Position numbers and translations under genes: made by a program. From Euonymus europaeus (lineage: Eukaryota; Streptophyta; Magnoliopsida; Celastrales; Celastraceae): 64,000 bases of DNA. This document shows, piece after piece, positions 44,901-55,475 of this stretch. The notes beneath the pieces are model-generated. The model made no database searches. It was not told the origin of the DNA and was given only the letters and a program-made list of their open reading frames with translations. The DNA is taken from NCBI GenBank assembly GCA_963580455.1, contig OY756961.1:22115001-22179000 (forward strand), given 5' to 3'. The first letter of the stretch is position 1, and every line of letters begins with the position of its first letter.

Positions 44901-46098
44901 TGACTTGAGAGATGAGGGTCACAATGTCGTGTTATTCTAACTTTATTTGTTCTTATCCTCCAGCTATCTCGTTGGTTTCTTGATGAGTTTAGTCCGCTTT
45001 AGGAGAACATGACTCACATTTGAAATCCCTAAATTTAAAGTCTCCTGTCCAAATTAGGACATTTTTTTGATTTACAGCCTCTAATATTTGCATTTTCATG
45101 TAATATTTTCTGCAAAATAGCAAAGCATTAATGACAAACACTCCTTCGAGTCTGTCTGTACGTGTTGCCATGCAATTTTCATTTTTGATCCTTGTACCAC
45201 GTGTCACATTTTGATTGGTTGATCATTTTAGGTGTAAAAGATACATAGACAAACATGTCGGTGTATATGGATCCACTCTTCACAACTTGGACATGTTTTT
45301 TCAAAACTTCTACAAACAGAAATAAATAAATATATATATATATATATATATATATTAGTAAAGCAAAAGACGGCATATTAACATGTGAATTTTGGCTACA
45401 AAAGTAACATTTGTTATACAACCCACATAATCTTTAATTAGTAAAGTAGATTGACCCATTTTCATAATCAGATTTAATTTGAGCATAATCGTACATCCAC
45501 ATACATCATAAATTGAATGCTATATGAAAAATACTTTAATTAATTAAATCATATTAGTCAATTTGATGATTAAATCCAACACATATATATTCCACGTTGA
45601 GTTGCATACCCTTTGTGGTTCCAGAGGCTGCAAAGTTATCGTTCTCAATTACCTTTGATTGATTTAGTCTTCAATGTTCAACCGGTTGATCCGAGAAAGA
45701 GAGAAACCTACAACACCAATATTACTTTAAAAAAATATATTTTTATAAGCAGCAGCAATCTAAGGATCAAACGCAAGTCTAAACCCTAAATCTTATCTTA
45801 AACTCTATATATAATAGCACAAGAATCATCAACTCTCCTTAAACCTTGGGCGAATCTTTTATCTTTTACAAAACTCGTGGGCCTAATACTTTTGACACAT
45901 TCCATGCAATGAATTTGAGGCGATAATGGTATATTACATATACTACATGGATTTAATTTGTTCTTAACTAATTATTTCGGTCAAATATAGAGTCTTCTTT
46001 TTTGACATGAGAGTCCCAAGTCATTATCATTCGAGCGGGTACTAGATAAATCTATAAATAAAATTGTAAAGATAAACAATGAATAATAATAAAAAAAT
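41911..46098. other. Long intergenic stretch between EP1 copy 1 and the copia element
   Basis: AT-rich and without recognisable genes; open frames are short and show no family motif. A (TA)n run lies at 45330-45355. At ~43710-43890 the plus strand has gaggggttgagaggggttggg, and the far side has ccctcccaatcccct, which may be the arms of an eroded MITE. No rRNA, tRNA or CRISPR-like structure seen. Confidence 0.45.
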
Positions 46099-46103
46099 AT
46101 ATG

Positions 46104-46352
46104 TATAGAAGCACATACAGATTGTGAAGTATTGTATTTCTCATGTTTATCTTATATGGAGTATATATACACCTGTGTAGGTATCAGTTACAAGATATAA
46201 AAGGCATGTATATCATACTATAATACATAATATCAAAATCCTATAATTATGGATGAGATGAAGGCTGTATTTTAGGAGGCGATGAATCTGTTGATGCCGT
46301 TGGAGTTGATGACTCCATAATTGTTGATGATTTGATTGACTGATCCTTATCA
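46104..46352 (-). repeat. 3' LTR of the copia element
   Basis: 249 bp. The pol frame ends inside it at 46247. Matches 50719-50967 except for one base seen. Confidence 0.95.
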
Positions 46353-49300
46353 TGCCCCCGCAAGATTGACTGGTCGTTGAGGACACCAATCTTGATACGA
46401 TGTGAAAGAAATTGCAGTCGAGGAACCGGTTTAGTGAGCGAATCAGCAAGTTGATCAGAAGTATGGACATGAGTGACACGCAGGTGGCCTTGAGCGACTT
46501 GCTGACGAACAAAATGAAAGTCAATGGCTATGTGCTTCATGCGAGAGTGGAAGACAGGATTTGCACAAACGTAAGTGGCGGAGAGGTTATCACAATAAAT
46601 AACCGGCGGTTTTGAAATATCCAATCGAAGTTCATGCATGAGATGCATGAGCCAGTTAACTTCAGCCGTGGTGGAGGCAATAGCGCGATATTCAGCCTCG
46701 GTGGAAGAACGAGCAACCGTCTTCTGCTTTTTAGAACTCCAGGAGATGGGATTGGCACCAAGAAAGATAACATAAGCGGAAGTGGATGTTCGATCATTGG
46801 GATCGCCGGCCCAGTCGGCATCCGTAAAAGCATGAAGTGTGAGAGGTGACTGACGCCGAAGAAATAATCCATGATCAATAGTACCAGCAAGATATCTGAG
46901 CAGCCGTTTGACAGAAGCCCAGTGATGTTGCGAGGGACAATGCATGAACTGTGACAATTTGTTAATAGCAAACGACACATCTGGACGGGTGAGAGTAAGA
47001 TACTGAAGAGAGCCAAGAATCTGCCTAAAAAGTGTGGCATCAGCTGGTGGAGAGCCATCAAAGTGCTTAAGAACCTCAGTTGTGGCAAGAGGAGTAGATA
47101 CTGGTTTGGCATCTTGCATGTGAACTCGTTGTAAGAGATCACGAATATATTTGCGCTGAGATAACAATAGTCCTGTCGATGTGAAGATAGCTTCAACTCC
47201 AAGAAAATAGGAAAATTGACCAAGGTCTTTGAGAGAGAATCGCTGGGCAAGTTTGGAGATGAAAGCATTCACATGGAAGGCAGAAGAGTCGGTAATAATT
47301 ATGTCGTCCACATAAACCAATAAGTAAAGAACGACGGACTGGGTACGTCGAATGAAAAGAGATGCATCCGATTGGGAGTTGAGGAAGCCAGCAGAGAGAA
47401 GAAAATTACGAAGTTCATGATACCATGCACGCGGAGCTTGGCGTAGGCCATAGATCGCCTTTCTTAGTTTGCATACATGATCGGGAAAGGTGGAACTTTT
47501 GAAACCAGGAGGCTGGTCCATGAACACTTCATCTGTCAAGGAACCCTGCAAGAAAGCATTATTAACATCGAGTTGGCGAAGAGGCCAACGGTTAGTGAGA
47601 GCAATAGTCAAGATGAGGCGAACAGTGACAGGTTTTATAACTGGACTAAAAGTGTCAGAAAAATCAACTCCAGAACGTTGATGAAATCCTTTTGCTACCA
47701 AGCGGGCTTTATAACGGGCAATAGAACCATTAGGATTCCTCTTAATCTTATACACCCATTTACACCCAATAACATTCTGTGTGGAGATGCGAGGAACAAG
47801 AGACCAGGTGTCATTGGAAATTAAGGCATTGTATTCAGATTTCATGGCTTGACGCCAAGCTTGATGTTGTTGGGCTTGTTTAAATGTAGAGGGCTCAGAG
47901 TGAGAACAAGTGGTAATGGAATGAAGATTCAGGAGTTGTTTGGGTTTGACAATGTTATTGCGAAGTCTGGTGTTATAAGGGTGAGGCGCAAGTGGTTCCA
48001 GTGAGGAGGATACAACATTAGATGTAGTAGAGGGAGGCACAGGTTGGGCGGGTGAAGAAGATGTAGGACTGACAGTGACACTTACCTGTGAAGATGCAGG
48101 TGGATCCTCGAGCAAAGGGGTAGCAGAGGCAGGCGAGGATTGGCCTGGTGATGACAGTGATGACACATTCCTGCTGGTGGAAAGGACAGGACCAGAGCTG
48201 GGAACGGGAATATGAGAGACAATGGGACTAGGAGGTAAGGCACAAGAGGATGACACAGTGGGGGATGACTGAAATGAAGAGAAAGGTGGAATGGGGGATT
48301 GACGATTGAAGGTATGACGGAAGGGCAGCGTATGTTCAACAAAAATCACATGTCGAGAGATAAAAATTTTATTGGATGAAGGGTCAAGGCACAAGTAAGC
48401 ATGATGAGTGGTGGAGTAACCAACAAAGACACATGGGCGGGATCGAGGATCAAGTTTGTGTTGAGTGTATGGACGTAACCAAGGATAACAAAGACACCCA
48501 AAGGTTTTTAAGGATGTGTAAGTGGGCTCTTGATGAAAAAGACAAGAGTAAGGAGACTGGTAGTGAGTGACTGGAGAAGGCATCCTGTTGATCAAATAGA
48601 CAGCAGTTTGAAACGCAAGAGACCAATATTTGAGAGGAATTGAGGCGTGATGAAGAAGAGTGAGAGCAGTTTCAGTAACATGGCGATGCTTACGCTCAGC
48701 AGTGCCAACGTGCTCAGGAGTATGAGGTGGAGACTTGAGATGTTGAATGCCAACACGAGAAAGAAAATGACCAAGTTTAGAAGCCTCGCCACTCCCATCT
48801 GTATAAACAGTTTTAATTGTGGTAGAAAAATAATTTTCAACAAGAGATTTAAACTTGGTAAAGATGGTAGGAACATCAGATTTTTGTTTGAGAGGGAACA
48901 ACCAAGTATATTTGGTGAAATAATCCACGAAAAGGACATAAAATCGAAAATTATCAAACGAAAGAAGAGGAGCAGGGCCCCATACATCCATAAAAATAAC
49001 TTGCAAAGGTTGTGAACATGTTAACGATGAGTCACCAAAGGGAAGTTTGTGACTTTTATTACAGAGGCATGCATTGCAAGAATTAAAAATGCTATTTGAA
49101 GGAGAAAGAGGTAACTGATGAGAAGCTATTATATGACGAAGAATCCGAGACGATGGATGACCAAGGCGACTGTGCCATATATGAAGGGGAGGTGAAGACG
49201 AGTTGGATTGATGTGCATAATAGGCCGAGAATGAAGAGGTGGAAGAAGAGCTGGTCACTGTTGTCGGCCTGGTCACTGTTGCCGGCCATTTATACACATT

Positions 49301-49576
49301 GCCTCTACTCCGGCCTTGCACCAAGGATGCCCCCGTGATTAGATCCTTCACAAGAAAGAAATGAGGGAAAAATTCAATAGATGTGTTATTTGTAGAACAA
49401 AACTGAGAAACAGAAATAAGATTTTTTTTAATGTGAGGAGCACACAGCACATTATTAAGTGTAAAATTGGAATCATAAGATTGAAGAGTAGTAGATCCTG
49501 TGTGAGTAATAGGAACATTATTACCATTGCCCACCATGATGTCTTCATTACCACCATAATCAGAATGAACTGACAA
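46247..49576 (-). CDS. Copia integrase, reverse transcriptase and RNase H
   Basis: A 1109-codon open frame continuing the polyprotein. Domains in order: end of the protease region (GNNVPITHTG, LNNVLCAPHIKKNLISVSQF); the integrase HHCC finger (HSRLGHPSSRIL...CNACLCNKSH) and catalytic core (GPAPLLSFDNFRFYVLFVD, HVGTAERKHRHVTETALTLL); a Ser/Pro-rich linker. Then reverse transcriptase (GCKWVYKIKRNPNGSIARYK, VNNAFLQGSLTDEVFMDQPP, YLLVYVDDIIIT with the YVDD active site). Last is RNase H (ISWSSKKQKTVARSSTEAEY, YCDNLSATYVCANPVFHSRM, DQLADSLTKPVP). It makes cDNA and inserts it in the genome. The frame is unbroken to 46247 but lacks its own start because of the stop just upstream. Confidence 0.93.
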   Translation of the reverse strand: MSVHSDYGGNEDIMVGNGNNVPITHTGSTTLQSYDSNFTLNNVLCAPHIKKNLISVSQFCSTNNTSIEFFPHFFLVKDLITGASLVQGRSRGNVYKWPATVTRPTTVTSSSSTSSFSAYYAHQSNSSSPPLHIWHSRLGHPSSRILRHIIASHQLPLSPSNSIFNSCNACLCNKSHKLPFGDSSLTCSQPLQVIFMDVWGPAPLLSFDNFRFYVLFVDYFTKYTWLFPLKQKSDVPTIFTKFKSLVENYFSTTIKTVYTDGSGEASKLGHFLSRVGIQHLKSPPHTPEHVGTAERKHRHVTETALTLLHHASIPLKYWSLAFQTAVYLINRMPSPVTHYQSPYSCLFHQEPTYTSLKTFGCLCYPWLRPYTQHKLDPRSRPCVFVGYSTTHHAYLCLDPSSNKIFISRHVIFVEHTLPFRHTFNRQSPIPPFSSFQSSPTVSSSCALPPSPIVSHIPVPSSGPVLSTSRNVSSLSSPGQSSPASATPLLEDPPASSQVSVTVSPTSSSPAQPVPPSTTSNVVSSSLEPLAPHPYNTRLRNNIVKPKQLLNLHSITTCSHSEPSTFKQAQQHQAWRQAMKSEYNALISNDTWSLVPRISTQNVIGCKWVYKIKRNPNGSIARYKARLVAKGFHQRSGVDFSDTFSPVIKPVTVRLILTIALTNRWPLRQLDVNNAFLQGSLTDEVFMDQPPGFKSSTFPDHVCKLRKAIYGLRQAPRAWYHELRNFLLSAGFLNSQSDASLFIRRTQSVVLYLLVYVDDIIITDSSAFHVNAFISKLAQRFSLKDLGQFSYFLGVEAIFTSTGLLLSQRKYIRDLLQRVHMQDAKPVSTPLATTEVLKHFDGSPPADATLFRQILGSLQYLTLTRPDVSFAINKLSQFMHCPSQHHWASVKRLLRYLAGTIDHGLFLRRQSPLTLHAFTDADWAGDPNDRTSTSAYVIFLGANPISWSSKKQKTVARSSTEAEYRAIASTTAEVNWLMHLMHELRLDISKPPVIYCDNLSATYVCANPVFHSRMKHIAIDFHFVRQQVAQGHLRVTHVHTSDQLADSLTKPVPRLQFLSHRIKIGVLNDQSILRGHDKDQSIKSSTIMESSTPTASTDSSPPKIQPSSHP

Positions 49577-49580
49577 ATTT

Positions 49581-50591
49581 TAAAGATCAGAGGTAATATG
49601 ATGAGATGCTCCCGAATCTACAATCCAATTGGCGGGAGTAGATGAACTTCCATGAGACACAAAATTTGCTTGTGGCCATGCAGAAGGAGAGGAACCAGTA
49701 CGACAAAACTTGGCAACATGACACGGTCTATCACATAATTGACAGATAACCCGTGAGCTATTGTCATGAGATTGTGGCCTCCATTGCTGTTGATACCGTG
49801 GGGTAGAGAAGTTGCGATTGCCAAAAGAGCCATTATTTCTGCCATTATTGTTGCCATTGTTTCTGCCATTATTGGGGCGACCTTTTTTGTAATACTGTTT
49901 CTGAGTAAACTGAGCAGTGATAGGAGAATCAGCTTTGTCCACTTTTGAAGACTCTGAAGACTTGAGACTTGTCTCATAGTCCAGAAGCTTCTCAGTTAAT
50001 TCTTCAAATGAGATGGATGTTTCTCGAGCACGCAAGGCAGCTGTATTCATGTGTGAGGCCATTAAGAGTGTGCACAACAATTTCTCCATCATTCAAGTCA
50101 TGACCAATCATGGCAAGCTCATCAAGAATCGTCTTAATAGCTTGCATAAATTCAGAAATTGTTTTCCCTTCTTGGCTCACCTTAGTCAGTGAATCAATGA
50201 GACCAACCAGCCGAGTATTAGACTTGTTGGCGAATGTGTTCTTAAGCTTTTGCCAAACATCCTCTGCATTCTTAGATCTGGAAACTAGTGCCCCTGCTGG
50301 TCCTTGCACAGCAGTTTGGATGGCAAGCAGGACTAACTTATCTTGACGGTTCCAGAATTTGTGATTAGGATCACTAGCCGGTGGACATGGGTAAGAGCCA
50401 TCCACAAACCCCATCAAATCATAACCAAGAAAAAGATTTGTCATCTGAGAGCTCCACATAGAATAATTGCCTCCAGATGAGAGTTTGTTGTTAATAAGAG
50501 TTGTTGTGTTTAGAGACACAACTTGAGAAGAAGATAAGGAAGAAGCAGAAGTGGTTCCAGTTTCAGACATAACAGTGACTGCGTCAGTCAT
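49581..50591 (-). pseudogene. Copia gag and protease region, frameshifted
   Basis: Starts MTDAVTVMSETGTTSA at 50591. The gag core follows (NYSMWSSQMTNLFLGYDLMG, ...LGVWQKL-like VWQKLKNTFANKSNTR, then SQEGKTISEFMQAIKTILDE). Around 50050 a small deletion shifts the frame, and coding continues as AALRARETSISFEELTEKLL. The zinc knuckle CQLCDRPCHVAKFC and the protease motif WIVDSGASHHIT come next. An in-frame stop at about 49578-49580 separates this from the integrase-polymerase part. Gag forms the retrotransposon particle and the aspartic protease processes the polyprotein. In copia elements gag and pol normally share one frame, so both changes are breaks. Confidence 0.88.
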
Positions 50592-50718
50592 GATTGAAGA
50601 AAAGACTTGTGGGGTGAAGTAAAAAGAAAACTAGAAGAAGAAAGAAGAAAGAAGAAAGGAGAAAGGAGAGAATCGAAATTTTATTATAGAAGAAGAAGAA
50701 GTAAGGCCTCCGATACCA

Positions 50719-50967
50719 TATAGAAGCACATACAGATTGTGAAGTATTGTATTTCTCATGTTTATCTTACATGGAGTATATATACACCTGTGTAGGTATC
50801 AGTTACAAGATATAAAAGGCATGTATATCATACTATAATACATAATATCAAAATCCTATAATTATGGATGAGATGAAGGCTGTATTTTAGGAGGCGATGA
50901 ATCTGTTGATGCCGTTGGAGTTGATGACTCCATAATTGTTGATGATTTGATTGACTGATCCTTATCA
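50719..50967 (-). repeat. 5' LTR of the copia element
   Basis: 249 bp, upstream end of the element on the minus strand. Followed directly by the primer-binding site at 50705-50718. Confidence 0.95.
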
Positions 50968-50972
50968 ATATG

Positions 50973-52121
50973 AGCAAATTAATATTTTATTATTGTAAAA
51001 AGTAGGATAGAATTGGTGCAAAATTTATAGGTTTATCCATCTATTCTTCTTGTGAGGAAGTTTCTTCGCAGAGGTAATCATGGGAGCTTTAATGGTGCCT
51101 AACTCTCTCTTTTTTAATAGAATAGACTTAGCCTCAGGATTTAAATAGATGAACACCCTCACAAGGCAGAGGAAAACCAAACATATAGTTAAGCCTTCTA
51201 GAAGAAGATCAAAACAAGAACAGAAACAAACAGAAAATTACATATTATGAGCATGAAGTAAAGGGAAAAAAAATCCTTATGAAGCTTCACTACTTTTTGC
51301 TACCCTTCCATCATAACTCAGAACCAACTAGTCTTATCTTCTAGTAAAAGAACTCCTTCTCGAGCCAGCATGTCAGCCTCAACATTCATTTCCCTCCCGA
51401 TTATACGATTATACGATTATCATTGCATGTGCTCTTACTATTTTAGATAATGTCCACATAACATAATATGATGCAAACCTTATTTTTTTATTAATTGTTT
51501 ATATATTTTTTCTCGAATATAGCGAAAGAAACATGTGATAATGAAATAAATGATACATACATATTCCCACATTTTTGACTTAGTGATTAAGAGTTTGGTG
51601 AGATATCCATTCATCTAAGTTCAAGGCAGAACATTCGCAATGATACATCATAAAATCTGAGATTTTGGGTGAGGTATAGTGACCTATTAGACTGTTGGCA
51701 TGGAGATGTGCCTGGAGTTGGATTCCCTTGGTGGTTTGATACACAGGGTCAGGCCCAATATGATCGATCCTTGTAAAAGCTTTTAGGGGGAAAAAAGAAA
51801 AGAAAAAGATACAGACATATGGATATACATCAATGTGTATGGTCCCACTTAATTGACAACTTGTGCATATTAATAAAGCAAATGATGACTCATGGATTTG
51901 GATATATAATGCTGTCCCCTTTCTGTCAAGAATTTCGCCGATCCTTTGCATTTTGCATTTATGTGATCTAAAACAACTGACCCCTCACAGATTATGATAA
52001 TCAAACAAAGACAAAGCGCGGTTTCTCTTTTTTGTTTTCAATGGTGATCTGAAATGTATAGATCTAGTCAAAATCGGTGGCTGCATTGTGCAAATGACAA
52101 TACTACCCTTTCCAAACCCAT
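50973..52121. other. Region upstream of the intact EP1-like gene
   Basis: From about 51430 this matches, with gaps, the region before EP1 copy 1 (shared phrases tgtgtatggtcccacttaat and taataaagcaaatgatg). It lacks the hAT element and the dispersed repeat found there. A gattatac triplet repeat lies at 51399-51420. The first 300 bp contain a LINE-like relic (51270-51420). Confidence 0.5.
51270..51420 (-). pseudogene. LINE-type RNase H end relic
   Basis: The minus strand reads IGREMNVEADMLAREGVLLL, then EDKTSWF before a stop. The phrase RE.N..AD.LA..G is the conserved end of the RVT_3 RNase H domain in plant LINEs. Only ~30 codons are recognisable. Confidence 0.45.
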
Positions 52122-52129
52122 TATAAATA
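52122..52129 (+). promoter_or_regulatory. TATA box of the intact EP1-like gene
   Basis: tataaata lies 41 bp before the start codon, which implies a leader of roughly 10-15 bases. The preceding ~100 bp are conserved with EP1 copy 1. Confidence 0.7.
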
Positions 52130-52162
52130 GAGCCACCCTCCATCAAAAAACATCCAACAACA

Positions 52163-53485
52163 ATGGCTTCGACGACTTCACTTGCAAAGCCTTTGCTCTC
52201 TCTTTTTCTTCTATCATTCTTCCCTTTCTTTGCCCAAGCATTGGTTCCTCTCAATGAGACATTCAAGTTTGTCAATCAAGGTGAGTTTGGGGATTACATC
52301 GTCGAGTACGATGGAAATTATCGCCTCACAGACCACTTTGCCTCCCCATTTCAACTAGGCTTTTACAACACAACACCTAATGCCTTCACCCTTGCTTTAC
52401 GTATGGGTATTCAAAGAACCGAATCGCTCTTTCGTTGGGTTTGGGAGGCTAATCGGGGCAACCCGGTTCGAGAAAATGCAACCCTAACGTTCGGACAGGA
52501 CGGTAATCTTGTCTTGGCGGACGCCGATGGCCGAATTGCATGGCAAACCAACACTTCCAACAAAGGGGTTGTTGGCTTCAGGTTACTTTCTAATGGTAAC
52601 ATGGTGTTATATGACTCCAAAGGTAAGTTTATTTGGCAAAGTTTTGATTACCCTACTGACACTCTTCTAGTGGGTCAATCTCTTCGACGTAACGGCCCAA
52701 ACAAGTTAGTGAGCCGGGCTTCTGAAACAGACAATTCAAATGGGCTATATAGCCTCATCTTTGAGCCCAAAAGGTTTGCTCTTTACTATAAAAGCCCAAA
52801 TTCTCCAAAACCATATGTGTATTATGATTCCACAGATAGGTTTGGTCCATCAAATGTTGAATTCGATTATGTGACACTTACTAGTGAAGTGGACACTGCT
52901 TATACTTATATATACTTAACATACCCTAGTGGGGTAAGTCAAGTTTTGGCCAGACCAAAGTATAATGCCACGTCATCGTTTCTCCGAATCGGCTTGGATG
53001 GTAACTTGAAGGTGTACACATACAATGCCAATGTTGATTCTGGTGGCGCTTGGGAAGAGACATTCGTTCTGTTTGATAGGGACTCATCTTGGGAGAGTGA
53101 GTGCCAATTGCCGGAACGGTGTGGCAAGTTTGGGCTTTGTGAAGATAATCAATGTGTCGCTTGCCCATCACCAAATGGGCTATTGGGCTGGAGCAAGAAC
53201 TGCGAGCCCAAGAAGCTAACCTCATGCGCGGCCCAAAATTTCTATTACTATAAGGTGGAAGGAGTTGATCATTTCATTAGCAAGTACAACAAAGGCGAGT
53301 CCATAAAGGTTGATGCTTGTAGCAACAAGTGCACAAAGGATTGTAACTGTTTGGGTTACTTCTACAATACGGCGTCGTCTAGATGTTGGATTGCTTATGA
53401 TCTCAAAACGCTAACCAAAGTAGAAAATTCCACTCATTTGGGCTTCATAAAGGCACCTTCAAGCAAATCTTTGTCATTGAGTTAA
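52163..53485 (+). CDS. EP1-like secreted glycoprotein (bulb-type lectin plus PAN-like domain)
   Basis: Intronless 440-aa protein. Residues 1-26 (MASTTSLAKPLLSLFLLSFF, then PFFAQA) are a signal peptide, so the product is secreted, probably to the cell wall, as for carrot epidermis protein EP1. The bulb-type (GNA-like) lectin domain follows at ~45-190, with FGQDGNLVLADADGRIAWQT, LLSNGNMVLYDSKGKFIWQS and FDYPTDTLLVGQSL. An S-locus-glycoprotein-like middle comes next. An EGF/PAN-like cysteine region ends it (CQLPERCGKFGLCEDNQCVAC; CSNKCTKDCNCLGYFYNTAS). There is no transmembrane or kinase domain, which separates it from receptor kinases. Sequons such as LNET, YNTT and YNATS fit glycosylation. Mannose binding is inferred from the fold and not certain. 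Start chosen because it begins the signal peptide 41 bp after a TATA box. Confidence 0.94.
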   Translation: MASTTSLAKPLLSLFLLSFFPFFAQALVPLNETFKFVNQGEFGDYIVEYDGNYRLTDHFASPFQLGFYNTTPNAFTLALRMGIQRTESLFRWVWEANRGNPVRENATLTFGQDGNLVLADADGRIAWQTNTSNKGVVGFRLLSNGNMVLYDSKGKFIWQSFDYPTDTLLVGQSLRRNGPNKLVSRASETDNSNGLYSLIFEPKRFALYYKSPNSPKPYVYYDSTDRFGPSNVEFDYVTLTSEVDTAYTYIYLTYPSGVSQVLARPKYNATSSFLRIGLDGNLKVYTYNANVDSGGAWEETFVLFDRDSSWESECQLPERCGKFGLCEDNQCVACPSPNGLLGWSKNCEPKKLTSCAAQNFYYYKVEGVDHFISKYNKGESIKVDACSNKCTKDCNCLGYFYNTASSRCWIAYDLKTLTKVENSTHLGFIKAPSSKSLSLS

Positions 53486-53520
53486 GTGTGTGTAGAAAAG
53501 ATCCCTCTTTGTGGATACAT

Positions 53521-53526
53521 AATAAA
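53521..53526 (+). terminator. Poly(A) signal of the intact EP1-like gene
   Basis: aataaa lies 36 bp after the stop codon. The phrase around it (aataaagtgaatttgtaataatttct) is shared with the disrupted copy at 41833, marking this as a conserved 3' region. Confidence 0.6.
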
Positions 53527-53529
53527 GTG

Positions 53530-54681
53530 AATTTGTAATAATTTCTTGTTGTATTGAAGTGTTTCTAAAATGAACAAGATTTGGTGGAGATATTATTTTG
53601 TTTATTATTATTTTATTCTTGATTTTTTTCATCATGTTACATTTCACTTGTGTAATTGAAATCGATCAATTTGAGTGCCGAATTCGAATTGTGATTATTC
53701 TAAGTTAAATCTGATTAGGCATTGAATAAATTTTATGAATTGGGTGTCCGTCAATTTGAATTGGCATGTGGCAATGCATCTAATACTCTACAATTTTTAT
53801 GTCTAGATCAGCAAGGATAACGAACATGCAAAAAATTAAACTTGACACGCATAGACAGTGGACCATTGACAGTCATGGACGAAGACTGAGTTAACAGAAG
53901 GTAATCCTCCATTACTCTATTGTCAACTTTTAATTATTTTAATAATTCATTAAACAACATAATACAATTGATTATAGAGGATAAATCAATTCAATCCCTA
54001 ATTCTAAATTTTAGTCGGCTATCTACAAATTCGTAGTTTATTAACAAGTTGCTAGGAGAAATGACATAATTGAACAACTGAAAATTTATGCCCTATTAAA
54101 AATTCAATTATCTTGTTTCCCTATTAAAAAATTCAATTATCTGTATGATCTTTCCCAAGCCTCAAAAGACAAAAGAGAGCATCCTCGTTGCTTGAGCTAG
54201 AATTGAGCTAAAGATTTTCTTTAATATGTGCTAAAATAGCTTATGTTAAGAAAATGCACTGGCCAATAAAAATGGAGTATTCATTTTTTTATAATTTTTT
54301 ATATAATAAAAAATTATGCATGTATGTTTCCTCCATTCTCATTTACTGCATAATTTCATACCATATGATATTGGAGATATGTTGAAAGGAGCTATCAATA
54401 ATCAGAGTCCCTTTAAATGGCAAAGATGAAGGTGTAAGGTGGGCCGAGCAGGCCCATCTCGCGAACTTCAATTTTCTTGGCCCAGGTATGCTCAGGGTCC
54501 AAGGGTCCAGGCCTTGTGGACTATATATGGGCCAATTAACCGATCTTTTTTTTAATAAAAATTAGAAGCAATCAATAATCTATACTGCCATGTCATGTTT
54601 TTGTGGCTCCAATTTTTAGTAGCTCAACTTAATCCAAGTATACATGACACTCTATGTAGGTGGATCATATTGGATTTTTTT
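53530..54681. other. Intergenic, no gene seen
   Basis: AT-rich. A short GC-richer patch at ~54435-54540 (gggccgagcaggcccatctcg, ...ggcccaggt, ...tccaggccttg) looks like a fragment of a plant repeat that carries 'GGCCC' words, without definable ends. Confidence 0.4.
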
Positions 54682-55127
54682 AAAAATCAATTAAGTATAT
54701 TTTTTATTTATTATTTAACAAATAAAATTTTAAAACATTTTTTCTCTAAAAATACATGTTAGATTTTGAAAAATAAAAATATTTCAAAAAAGACTCATTA
54801 TCAATAGTTTTTATTGCGGTTTTTCAATTACATTGTTTATTGTTTTTAAAAACAATGTAATTCATATACATTATGTATAAATTGTTTATTCGAGTTGAAA
54901 TTTTAAAAATCAATTAAGTACATTTTTATTTATTATTTAATAGACAAAAATTTAAAACGTTTTTTCTCTAAAAATACATGTTAGATTTTGAAAAATAAAA
55001 ATATTTCTAATAAGACTCATTATCAATAGTTTTTATTGCATTTTTTTCAATTACATTATTTATTGTTTTTAAAAACACTGTAATTCATATATATGATGTA
55101 TAAATTGTTTATTCGAGTTGAAATTTT
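54682..55127. repeat. Tandem duplication of a 223-bp AT-rich unit
   Basis: Units 54682-54904 and 54905-55127 both run from aaaaatcaattaagta to attcgagttgaaatttt with few differences. Unit 1 contains an inverted repeat (aattacattgttt at 54826-54838, aaacaatgtaatt at 54850-54862) capable of a 13-bp stem; unit 2 has it with changes. Confidence 0.88.
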
Positions 55128-55272
55128 GTTACACTATGATAGTAGAATATATATTTGTTATTTTTTGTATTTTTATTGAAATTATGTTGGCTACCCTAAC
55201 CGTTAAGTTTTGGTTGTTAGAGTTTAGCACTTAGGACATTTAGAATTTTAGTAACAAATCCGAGCCTTTTAT

Positions 55273-55475
55273 GTTACAACGTGAAAATCCGATACACGAG
55301 TTTGTTAAGGTTTAGCGAATTCGTTCTCTTTAGGGTTTATAACACTTATTGCTTAGGTTACAACATGAAAATCCGATACACGAGCCCGTTAGGTTTTAGC
55401 GAATTCGTTTCCCTAAGGGTTTAACACTTATTGTTTAGGTTATAGCATGAAAATCGATATACGAGCTCATATCAG
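55273..55475. repeat. Tandem repeat with 83-bp period
   Basis: Units start at 55273, 55356 and 55439, reading gttacaac.tgaaaatccgata, then cacgag...gttaggttttagcgaattcg. Two are full and the third is partial and more diverged. Confidence 0.85.

Larger units (their letters stand above)
46104..50967 (-). mobile_element. Complete Ty1/copia retrotransposon with near-identical LTRs
   Basis: Two 249-bp LTRs (46104-46352 and 50719-50967) start TGATAAGGATC on the minus strand and, as far as I can compare, differ at one position (46155 T, 50770 C). The flanks are atatg on both sides (46099-46103, 50968-50972), an exact 5-bp target duplication. Next to the upstream LTR the minus strand reads TGGTATCGGAGGCC (50705-50718), a primer-binding site. 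A purine tract (GCGGGGGCA) precedes the downstream LTR. Between them are gag, protease, integrase, reverse transcriptase and RNase H in copia order. Two lesions in gag/protease make it defective on its own, yet the structure shows it moved very recently. Confidence 0.96.

Noticed and set aside
46537..49338. Several plus- and minus-strand frames of 60-243 codons inside the copia pol region
   Set aside because: All overlap the 1109-codon pol frame in other frames and have no domain of their own.
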